From Saccoglossus kowalevskii (taxonomy: Eukaryota; Hemichordata; Enteropneusta; Harrimaniidae): a stretch of DNA of 20,500 bases. Each line of letters starts with the position of its first letter. Position 1 is the stretch's first letter. Below are positions 9,505 through 19,399 of this stretch, piece after piece. The position numbers and the translations under genes are program-made. The DNA is taken from positions 1-20,500 of the forward strand of contig NW_003134802.1 in NCBI RefSeq assembly GCF_000003605.2, given 5' to 3'. The notes beneath the pieces are model-generated. The model had not been told where the DNA came from. It saw only the letters and a list, made by a program, of their open reading frames with translations, and ran no database searches.

Positions 9505-11690
9505 ACTGTACCCTGGAGTAAGTGGGCTACAGACACATTGGGGAGGTTATAGCCACTGTATCCTGGAGTAAGTGGGCTACAGACGCAATGGGGAGGTCAT
9601 AGCCACTGTACCCTGGAGTAAGTGGGCTACAGACACAATGGGGAGGTCATAGCAACTGTACCCTTGAGTAACTGGGCTACAGACGCAACGGGGAGGTCAT
9701 AGCCACTACCCTGGAGTAAGTGGGCTACAGACGTAATGGGGAGGTCATATCATAGCCAATGTACCCTGGAGTAAGTGGGCTACAGACACAATAGAGAGGT
9801 CATAGCAACTGTACCCTGGAGTAAGTGGGCTACAGACGCAATGGGGAGGTCATAGCCACTGTATCCTGGAGTAAGTGGGCTACAGACACAATGGAGAGGT
9901 CATATCCACTGTACCCTGGGGTAAGTGGGCTACATACTCAATGGAGAGGTCATAGCAACTGCACCCTGGAGTAAGTGGGCTATAGAAGCAACGGAGAGGT
10001 CATATCTACTGTATCCTGGGGTAAGTGGGCTACAGACGCAATGAGGAGGTCAAAGCCACTGTACCCAGAAGTAAGTTGGATACAGACACAATGGGAGAGG
10101 TCATAGGCACTGTACCCTGGAGTAAGTGGGCTACAGACACAATGGAGAGATTGTAGCCACTGTACCCTGGAGTAAGTGGGCTACAGACGCAATGAGGTGG
10201 TCAAAGCCACTGTACCCTGAAGTAAGTGGGATACAGACACAATGGGGGAGGTCATAGGCACTGTACCCTGGGGTAAGTGGGCTACAGACACAATGGAAAG
10301 GTTGTAGCCACTGTACCCTGGAGTAAGTGGGCTACAGGCGCAATGGGGAAGTCATAGCAACTGTACCCTTGGGTAAGTGGCCTACATACGTAATGGAAAG
10401 GTCATAGCCACTGTACCCTGGAGTAAGTGGGCTACAGACGCAATGTAGAGGTCAAAGCCACTGTACCCTGAAGTAAGTGGGCTACAGATACCATGGAGAG
10501 GTTATAGCCACTACCCTGGAGTAAGTAGGCTACAGACACATTGGGGAGGTTATAGCCACTGTATCCTGGGGTAAGTGGGCTACAGACGCAATGGCGAGGT
10601 CATAGCCACTGTACCCTGGAGTAAGTAGGCTACAGACACAATGAAGAGGTCAGAGCAACTGTACCCTTGGAGTAACTGGGCTACAGACGCAACGGGGAGG
10701 TCATAGCCACTGTACCCTGGAGTAAGTGGGCTACAGACGCAATGTGGAGGTCAAAGCCACTGTACCCTGAAGTAAGTGGGCTACATATACCATGGAGAGG
10801 TTATAGCCACTGTACCCTGGAGTAAGTAGGCTACAGACACATTGGGGAGGTTATAGCCACTGTATCCTGGGGTAAGTGGGCTACAGACGCAATGGGGAGG
10901 TCATAGCCACTGTACCCTGGAGTAAGTGGGCTACAGACACAATGGAGAGGTCATAGCAACTGTACCCTTGGAGTAACTGGGCTACAGACGTAACGGGGAG
11001 GTCATAGCCACTGTACCCTGGAGTAAGTGGGCTACAGACGTAATGGGGAGGTCATATCATAGCCAATGTACCCTGGAGTAAGTGGGCTACAGACACAATA
11101 GTGAGGTCATAGCAACTGTACCCCGGAGTAACAGTGCTACAGACGCAATTGGGAGGTCATAGCCACTGTACCCTGGAGTAAGTGGGCTACAGACGCAATG
11201 AGGAGGTCATATCCATTGTATACTGGGGTAAGTGGGTTACAGACGCAATGGGGAGGTCATAGTCACTGTATCCTGTGGTAAGTGGGCTACAGACGCAATA
11301 GGGAGGTCATAGCCACTGTATCCTGAGGTAAGTGGGCTACAGACACAATGGAGAGGTCATAGCAACTGTACCCTGGAGTAACTGGGCTACAGACGCAACG
11401 GGGAGGTCGTAGCCACTGTACCCTGGAGTAAGTGGGATACAGACGTAATGGGGAGGTCATAGCCACTGTACCCTGAGGTAAGTGGGCTACATGCACAATG
11501 GAGAGTTCATAGCAACTGTACCCTGGATTAAGTGGGCTACAGACGCAATGGGGAGGTCATAGCCACTGTACCCTGGAGTAAGTGGGCTACAGACACAACG
11601 GGGAGGTCATATCCACTGTACCCTGGGGTAAGTAGGCTACATACACAATGGAGAGGTCATAGCAACTGTACCCTGGAGTAGTAGGCTACA
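9505..11690 (+). repeat. Larger domain-1 higher-order repeat, second copy
   Basis: This copy matches 6540-8740 as described there. It carries two 48-bp units with ccactaccctgg, at 9701 and 10501. Only the second has a counterpart in the first copy (7741), so the 2-bp loss either arose twice or spread by conversion. It lacks the four domain-2-like units of the first copy. Confidence 0.85.
10700..11681 (+). repeat. Domain-1 block of about 20 units, copy 7
   Basis: This is a full copy, nearly identical to 4874-5855 (offset 5826) and co-linear with 395-1376 (offset 10305). It ends at the domain boundary, where gagtaaatgggccac of the other copies is replaced by gagtagtaggctac. Confidence 0.92.
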
Positions 11691-13242
11691 GACACAATAG
11701 GGAGGTTATAGCAAACTGTATCCTGGGGTAAGTGGGCTACAGACGTAAACGGGAAGTCATAGCCACTGTAACCTGGAGTAAGTGGGCTACAGACGCAATG
11801 GAGGGGTCATAGCCACTGTATATTGAGGTAAGTGGGCTACAGACGCAATGGGGAGGTCATAGCCACTGTACCCTTGAGTAAGTGGGCTACAGACCAATGG
11901 GGAGGTCATAGCCACTATATCCTGGAGTAAGTGGGCTACAGACACAATGGAGAGCTCATAGCAACTGTACCCTGGAGTAAGTGGGCTACAGACACAATGG
12001 AGAGCTCATAGCAACTGTACCCTGGAGTTTGTGGGCTACAGACGTAATGGAAAGGTCATAGCCACTGTACCCTGGGGTCAGTGGGCTACATACGCAATGG
12101 GGAGGTCATATCCACTGTTTCCTGGGGTAAGTGGGCTACAGACGCAATAGGGAGGTCATAGTCACTGTACCCTGGAGTAAGTGGGCTACAGACGCAATGG
12201 AGAGGTCATAGCAACTACACCCTGGAGTAACTGGGCTACAGACGCAATGGGGAGGTCATAGCCACTGTACATTGCATTAAGTGGGCTACAGACGCAATGG
12301 GGAGGTCATAGCCACTATATCCTGAGGTAAGTGGGGCTACAGACGCAATGGGGAGGTCATAGCCACTGTACCCTGGAGTAAGTGGCCTACATGCACAATG
12401 GAGAGGTCATAGCAACTGTACCGTAGAGTAAGTGGGCAACAGACACAATGGGGAGGTTATAGCCACTGTATCCTGGGGTAAGTGGGCTACAGACGCAATG
12501 GGGAGGTCATAGCTACTGTACCCTGGAGTAAGTTGGCTACAGACACAATGGGGAGGTCATATCCACTGTACCCTGGAGTACGTGGTCTACAGACACAATG
12601 GGGAGGTCATAACCACTGTACCCTGGAGTAAGTGGGCTACAGACACAATGGGGAGGTTATAGCCACTGTACCCTGGGGTAAGTGGGCTACAGACGCAATG
12701 GGGAGGTCATAGCTACTGTACCCTGGAGTAAGTGGGCTACGGACGCAATGGGGAGGTCATAGCCACTGCATCCTGGGGTAAGTGGGGGTACAGACACAAT
12801 GTTGAAGTCATAGCCACTGTACTCTGGAGTAAGTAGGCTACAGAGGCAATGGGGAGGGCATAGCCACTGTACCCTGGGGTAAGTGGGCTACAGACACAAT
12901 GGGGAGGTCATAGCCACTGTACCCTGGAGTAAGTGGGCTACAGACACAATGGAGAGGTCATAGCCAACGTATCTTGAGGTAAGTGGGCCACAGACGTAAT
13001 GGGGAGGTCATAGCCACTATATCCTGAGGTAAGTGGGGCTACAGACGCAAAGGGGAGGCCATAGCCACTGTACCCTGGAGTAAGTGGGCTACATGCACAA
13101 TGGAGAGGTCATAGCAACTGTACCGTAAAGTGGGCTACATATGCAATGGGGATGTCATAGCCAGTGTAACCTGGAGTAAGTTGCCTACAGACACAATGGG
13201 GAGGTCATAGCCACTGTACCCTGGAGTAAGTGGGCTACAGAC
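11691..13242 (+). repeat. Irregular left part of domain 2
   Basis: These are units without a clear long period. Local duplications are visible. Two consecutive identical units carry gagagctcatagcaactg (about 11,950 and 12,000). A four-unit, 200-bp pair carries acacaatggggaggttatag then gtcatagctactgtaccc (about 12,441-12,535 and 12,641-12,735). Isolated domain-2 markers occur (tgtacattgcattaag at 12266, gtaccgtagag near 12,420, gtaccgtaaagtggg near 13,121). The right end from about 13,050 is already co-linear with 16,957 onward at offset 3907. Confidence 0.75.
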
Positions 13243-14949
13243 GTAATAGAAAGGTCATAGCCACTGTACCCTGGGGTCAGTGGGCTACAGACACAATGGC
13301 GAGGTCATAGGAACTGTACCCTGGGGTAACTGTACTACAGACGCAATGGGGTAGGTTATAGCCTCTGTACCCTGGGGTAAGTGGGCTACAGACACAATGG
13401 GGAGGTCATAGCCACTGTACCATGGATTAAGTGGGCTACAGAGGCAATAGGGAGAGCATAGCCACTGGATCCTGGGGTATGATGGCTACAAACACAATGG
13501 GGAGGTCATTGCCACTGTACCCTGGGGTAAGTGGGCTCCAGACACAATGGGGAGGTCATAGCCATTGGATCCGGGGTTAAGTTGGTTACATACATAATGG
13601 GGAGATCATAGCCACTGTACCCTGGAGCAAGTGGGCTACAGACGCAATGGGAAGGCCATATAGCCACTGTACCCTGGAGTAAGTGGGTTACAGACGCAAT
13701 GGGGAGATCATAGCCACTGTACCCTGGAGTAAGTGGGCTACAGACGTAATGGAGAGGTCATATCCACTGTATTCTGAGGTAAGTGGGCTACAGACGCAAT
13801 GGGGAGGTCATAGCCACTGTACCCTGGGGTAAGTGTGCTACAAACACAATGGAGAGGTCATAGCAACTGTATCCTGTTGAAACTGCACTACAGACGCAAA
13901 GGGGAAGTCATAGCCACTGTACATTGCATTAAGTGGGCTACAGACGCAATGGGGAGGTCATAGCCACTATATCCTGAGGTAAGTGGGGCTACAGAAGCAA
14001 TGGGGAGGTCATAGCCACTGTGTACTTGGGTAAGTGGGCTACAGACACAATGGAGAGGTCATAGCCACTGTATCCTGGGGTAAGTGGGCTACAGACGCAA
14101 TGGGGAGGTCATAGTCACTGTACCCTCGAGTAAGTGGGCTACATACGCAATGGAGAGGTCATAGCCACAGTATCCTGAGGTAAGTGGGCTACAGACGCAA
14201 TGGGGAGGTCATAGCCACTGTACCCTTGAGTAAGTGGGCTACAGACTCAATGGGGAGGTCATAGCCACTATATCCGGAGGTAAGTGGGGCTGCAGACGCA
14301 ATGGGGAGGTCATAGTCGCTGTACCCTGGAGTAAGTGGGCTACAGACGCAATGAAAAGGTCATAGTCAATATATCTTCAGGTAAGTGTGCTACAGACGTA
14401 ATGGGGAGGTCATAGCCACTGTATCCTGTGGTAAGTGGGCTACAGACACAATGGGGAGGTGATAGCCACTATGTCCTGAGGTAAGTGGGGCTACAAACGC
14501 AATGGGGAGGTCATAGCCATTGTGTGCTTGGGTAAGTGGGCTACAGACACAATGGAGAGGTCATAGCCACTGTATCCTGGAGTGAGTGGGCTACAGACGC
14601 AATGGGGAGGTCATAGCCACTATATCCTGAGGTAAGTGGGGCTACAGACGCAATGGGGAGGTCATAGCCACTGTACCCTGGAGTAAGTGGGCTACATGCA
14701 CAATGGAGAGGTCTTAGCAACTGTACCGTAGAGTAAGTGGGCTACAGACGCAATGGGGATGTCATAGCCAGCGTACCCTGGAGTAAGTGGGCTACAGACA
14801 CAATGGAGAGGTCATAGCAACTGTACCCTGGAGTAAGTGGGCTACAGACACAACGGAGAGGTCATATCCACTGTATCCTGGGGTAAATTGGCTACATACA
14901 CAATGAAGAGGTCATAGCAACTGTACCCTGGAGTAAGTAGGCTACAGAC
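13243..14949 (+). repeat. Domain-2 higher-order repeat, copy I (1707 bp, most complete)
   Basis: This is the fullest copy, about 34 units. Landmarks in order are gtaatagaaagg (13243), gaggcaatagggag (13441), ggccatatagcc (13654), tgtatcctgttgaaactgc, tgtacattgcattaag (13918), gtgtacttgggtaag (about 14019), tatccggagg (14271), caatgaaaagg (about 14350), ggtgatagccactatgtcc (about 14459), gtgtgcttgggtaag (about 14522), gtaccgtagag (about 14725), and cacaacggagaggtcatatc. The segment 13716-14361 also occurs in domain 1. Confidence 0.9.
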
Positions 14950-16556
14950 GTAATAGAAAGGTCATAGCCACTGTACCCTGGGGTCAGTGGTCTACAGACA
15001 CAATGGCGAGGTCATAGGAACTGTACCCTGGGGTAACTGCACTACAGACGCAATGGGAGAGGTCATAGCCACTGTACCCTGGGGTAAGTGGGCTACAGAC
15101 ACAATGGGGAGGTCATAGCCACTGTACCATGGATTAAGTAGGCTACAGAGGCAATAGGGAGTGCATAGCCACTGGATCCTGGGGTAAGATGGCTACAAAC
15201 ACAATGGGGAGGTCATTGCCACAGTACCCTGGGGTAAGTGGGCTCCAGACACAATGGGGAGGTCATAGCCATTGGATCCAGGGTTAAGTTGGCTACATAC
15301 ATAATGGGGAGATCATAGCCACTGTACCCTGGAGCAACTGGGCTACAGACGCAATGGGAAGGCCATATAGCCACTGTACCCTGGAGTAAGTGGGTTACAG
15401 ACGCAATGGGGAGGTCATAGCCACTGTACCCTGGAGTAAGTGGGCTACAGACGCAATGGGGAGGTCATAGCCACTGTACCCTGGGGTAAGTGTGCTACAA
15501 ATACAATGGAGAGGTCATAGCAACTGTACCCTGTTGAAACTGCACTACAGACGCAAAGGGGAAGTCATAGCCACTGTACATTGCATTAAGTGGGCTACAG
15601 ACGCAATGGGGAGGTCATAGCCACTATATCCTGAGGTAAGTGGGGCTACAGACGCAATGGGGAGGTCATAGCCACTGTGTACTTGGGTAAGTGGGCTACA
15701 GACACAATGGAGAGGTCATAGCCACTGTATCCTGGGGTAAGTGGGCTACAGACGCAATGGGGAGGTCATAGTCACTGTACCCTAGAGTAGGTGGGCTACA
15801 TACGCAATGGAGAGGTCATAGCCACAGTACCCTTGAGTAAGTGGGCTACAGACGCAATGGGGAGGTCATAGCCACTATATCCGGAGGTAAGTGGGGCTGC
15901 AGACGCAATGGGGAGGTCATAGTCGCTGTACCCTGGAGTACGTGGGCTACAGACGCAATGAAAAGGTCATAGTCAATGTATCTTCAGGTAATTGTGCTAC
16001 AGACGTAATGGGGAGGTCATAGCCACTGTATCCTGTGGTAAGTGGGTTACAGACACAATGGGGAGGTGATAGCCACTATGTCCTGAGGTAAGTGGGGCTA
16101 CAAACGCAATGGGGAGGTCATAGCCATTGTGTGCTTGGGTAAGTGGGCTACAGACACAATGGAGAGGTCATAGCCACTGTATCCTGGAGTGAGTGGGCTA
16201 CAGACGCAATGGGGAGGTCATAGCCACTATATCCTGAGGTAAGTGGGGCTACAGACGCAATGGGGAGGTCATAGCCACTGTACCCTGGAGTAAGTGGGCT
16301 ACATGCACAATGGAGAGGTCATAGCAACTGTACCGTAGAGTAAGTGGGCTACAGACGCAATGGGGATGTCATAGCGAGCGTACCCTGGAGTGAGTGGGCT
16401 TCAGACACAATGGAGAGGTCATAGCAACTGTATCCTGGAGTAAGTGGGCTACAGACACAACGGAGAGGTCATATCCACTGTATCCTGGGGTAAATTGGCT
16501 ACATACACAATGAAGAGGTCATAGCAACTGTACCCTGGAGTAAGTAGGCTACAGAC
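14950..16556 (+). repeat. Domain-2 higher-order repeat, copy II (1607 bp)
   Basis: The order matches copy I with exactly two units missing. The offset is 1707 at gaggcaatagg (15148), 1657 at tgtacattgcattaag (15575) and 1607 at tatccggagg (15878). The second loss leaves a visible hybrid unit, gccacagtacccttgagtaa near 15,820. It joins the left half of the gccacagtatcc unit to the right half of the gtacccttgag unit that follows it in copy I. Confidence 0.9.
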
Positions 16557-17149
16557 GTAATAGAAAGGTCATAGCCACAGTACCCTGGGGTCAGTGGGCT
16601 ACAGACACAATGGCGAGTCATATGACTGTACCCTGGGTAACTGCACTACAGACGTAATGGGGGAGTCATATCCACTGTATTCTGAGGTAAGTGGGCTACA
16701 GACGCAATGGGGAGGTCATAGCCACTGTACCCTGGGGTAAGTGTGCTACAAACACAATGGAGAGGTCATAGCAACTGTACCCTGTTGTAACTGCACTACA
16801 GACGCAAAGGGGAAATCATAGCCACTGTACATTGCATTAAGTGGGCTACAGACGCAATGGGGAGGTCATAGCCACTGTGTACTTGGGTAAGTGGGATACA
16901 GACACAATGGAGAGGTCATAGCCACTGTATCCTGGGGTAAGTGGGCTACAGACGCAAAGGGGAGGTCATAGCCACTGTACCCTGGAGTAAGTGGGCTACA
17001 TGCACAATGGAGAGGTCATAGCAACTGTACCGTAAAGTGGGCTACATATACAATGGGGATGTCATAGCCAGTGTAACCTGGAGTAAGTTGGCTACAGACA
17101 CAATGGGGAGGTCATAGCCACTGTACCCTGGAGTAAGTGGGCTACAGAC
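16557..17149 (+). repeat. Domain-2 higher-order repeat, copy III (593 bp, truncated)
   Basis: The copy starts with gtaatagaaagg but lacks the gaggcaatagg and ggccatatagcc units. It passes directly to the gtattctgagg and tgtacattgcattaag (16826) units. After gtgtacttgggtaag it skips the tatccggagg to gtgtgcttggg section and reaches gtaccgtaaagtggg (17028). The left junction at 16611-16670 carries a cluster of single-base losses (see findings). Confidence 0.85.
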
Positions 17150-17580
17150 GTAATAGAAAGGTCATAGCCACTGTACCCTGGGGTCAGTGGGCTACAGACA
17201 CAATGGCGAGGTCATAGGAACTGTACCCTGGGGTAACTGTACTACAGACGCAATGGGGTAGGTTATAGCCTCTGTACCCTGGGGTAAGTGGGCTACAGAG
17301 ACAATGGGGAGGTCATAGCCACTGTACCATGGATTAAGTGGGCTACAGAGGCAATAGGGAGAGCATAGCCACTGGATCCTGGGGTAAGATGGCTACAAAC
17401 ACAATGGGGAGGTCATTGCCACTGTACCCTGGGGTAAGTGGGCTCCAGGCACAATGGGGAGGTCATAGCCATTGGATCCGGGGTTAAGTGGGCTACATAC
17501 ATAATGGGGAGATCATAGCCACTGTACCCTGGAGCAAGTGGGCTTCAGACGCAATGGGAAGGCCATATAGCCACTGTACC
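16660..17580 (+). repeat. 920-bp segment duplicated at 18910-19828
   Basis: This segment spans the end of copy III and the start of copy IV, and matches the end of copy V and start of copy VI. The offset is 2250 (tgtacattgcattaag 16826/19076), 2249 (gaggcaatagg 17348/19597) and 2248 (ggccatatagcc 17561/19809). The two steps are single-base losses in the right copy (ggtatagcct for ggttatagcct near 19,512; tggatctgggg for tggatcctgggg near 19,627). Other differences are few. Shared private words include ctgttgtaactgc and ggggaaatcatag. Confidence 0.88.
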
Positions 17581-18400
17581 CTGGGGTAAGTGGGCTACAG
17601 ACGCAATGGGGAGGTCATAGTCACTGTACCCTGGAGTAAGTGGGCTACATACGCAATGGAGAGGTCATAGCCACAGTATCCTGAGGTAAGTGGGCTACAG
17701 ACGCAATGGGGAGGTCATAGCCACTGTACCCTTGAGTAAGTGGGCTACAGACGCAATGGGGAGGTCATAGCCACTATATCCGGAGGTAAGTGGGGCTGCA
17801 GACGCAATGGGGAGGTCATAGACGCTGTTCCCTGGAGTAAGTGGGCTACAGACGCAATGAAAAGGTCATAGTCAATGTATCTTCAGGTAAGTGTGCTACA
17901 GACGTAATGGGGAGGTCATAGCCACTGTATCCTGTGGTAAGTGGGCTACAGACACAATGGGGAGGTGATAGCCACTACGTCCTGAGGTAAGTCGTGCTAC
18001 AAACGCAATGGGGAGGACATAGCCATTGTGTGCTTGGGTAAGTGGGCTACAGACACAATGTAGAGGTCATAGCCACTGTATCCTGGAGTGAGTGGGCTAC
18101 AGACGCAATGGGGAGGTCATAGCCACTGTATCCTGGAGTAAGTGGGCTACATGCACAATGGAGAGGTTATAGCAAATGTACCATAAAGTGGGTTACATAT
18201 GCAATGGGGATGTCATAGCCAGTGTAACCTGGAGTAAGTTGGCTACAGACACAATGGGGAGGTCATATCCACTGTACCCTGGAGTAAGTGGGCTACAGAC
18301 ACAATGGAGAGGTCATATCCACTGTATCCTGGGGTAAATTGGCTACATACACAATGAAGAGGTCATAGCAACTGTACCCTGGAGTAAGTGGGCTACAGAC
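17150..18400 (+). repeat. Domain-2 higher-order repeat, copy IV (1251 bp)
   Basis: Landmarks are gtaatagaaagg (17150), gaggcaatagg (17348) and ggccatatagcc (17561), then a jump past the tgtacattgcattaag and gtgtacttggg units to gtcatagtcactg. The tatccggagg (about 17,778), caatgaaaagg, ggtgatagcc and gtgtgcttggg units follow, ending with the variant gtaccataaagtgggttac. Its left 530 bp matches copy I at offset 3907. Confidence 0.87.
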
Positions 18401-19399
18401 GTCATAAAAAGGTCATAGCCACTGTACCCTGGGGTCAGTGGGCTACAGACACAATGGCGAGGTCATAGGAACTGTACCCTGGGGTAACTGCACTACAGAC
18501 GCAATGGGGGAGGTCATAGCCATTGTACCCTGGGGTAAGTGGGCTACAGACACAATGGGGAGGTCATAGCCACTGTACCATGGATTAAGTGGGCTACAGA
18601 GGCAATAGGGAGAGCATAGCCACTGGATCCTGGGGTAAGATGGCTACAAACACAATGGGGAGGTCATTGCCACTGTACCCTGGGGTAAGTGGGCTCCAGA
18701 CACAATGGGGAGGTCATAGCCATTGGATCCGGGGTTAAGTGGGCTACATACATAATGGGGAGATCATAGCCACTGTACCCTGGAGCAAGTGGGCTACAGA
18801 CGCAATGGGAAGGCCATATAGCCACTGTACCCTGGAGTAAGTGGGTTACAGACGCAATGGGGATGTCATAGCCACTGTACCCTGGAGTAAGTGGGCTACA
18901 GACGTAATCGGGAGGTCATATCCACTGTATTCTGAGGTAAGTGGGCTACAGACGCAATGGGGAGGTCATAGCCACTGTACCCTGGGGTAAGTGTGCTACA
19001 AACACAATGGAGAGGTCATAGCAACTGTACCCTGTTGTAACTGCACTACAGACGCAAAGGGGAAATCATAGCCACTGTACATTGCATTAAGTGGGCTACA
19101 GACGCAATGGGGAGGTCATAGCCACTGTGTACTTGGGTAAGTGGGATACAGACACAATGGAGAGGTCATAGCCACTGTATCCTGGGGTAAGTGGGCTACA
19201 GACGCAAAGGGGAGGTCATAGCCACTGTACCCTGGAGTAAGTGGGCTACATGCACAATGGAGAGGTCATAGCAACTGTACCGTAAAGTGGGCTACATATA
19301 CAATGGGGATGTCATAGCCAGTGTAACCTGGAGTAAGTTGGCTACAGACACAATGGGGAGGTCATAGCCACTGTACCCTGGAGTAAGTGGGCTACAGAC
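18401..19399 (+). repeat. Domain-2 higher-order repeat, copy V (999 bp)
   Basis: The copy starts with a mutated marker (gtcataaaaaggtcatag at 18401). It contains gaggcaatagg (18599), ggccatatagcc (about 18,810), gtattctgagg, tgtacattgcattaag (19076), gtgtacttggg and gtaccgtaaagtggg. It lacks the tatccggagg to gtgtgcttggg section, as does copy III. Confidence 0.87.

Larger units (their letters stand above)
1..11690 (+). repeat. Array domain 1 (subfamily with tcatatcatag / ccccggagtaacag marker units)
   Basis: This part of the array is defined by marker units absent from the right part. They are the unit with the doubled tcata (tcatatcatagcc or a close variant, near 747, 1753, 2410, 2817, 5227, 6781, 8287, 8747, 9745 and 11047), the ccccggagtaacagtgctac unit (816, 1822, 2479, 2886, 5295, 8356, 8811, 11121), and the attggggaggttatagcc unit after a gacac. 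The markers keep a fixed order within blocks. The boundary is placed near 11,690. There the co-linear match to earlier blocks ends with a 1-bp loss (gagtagtaggc), and the following units (ttatagcaaactg, cgtaaacgggaag) look degenerate. The boundary is uncertain by one or two units. Confidence 0.85.

Noticed and set aside
13441-13480. ggatcc words at gaggcaatagg-type units as a possible functional site
   Set aside because: cactggatcctgggg and cattggatccggggtt contain a BamHI word, useful as a restriction ladder. Nothing points to a biological function; they are single-base variants of cactgtacc/cactgtatcc.
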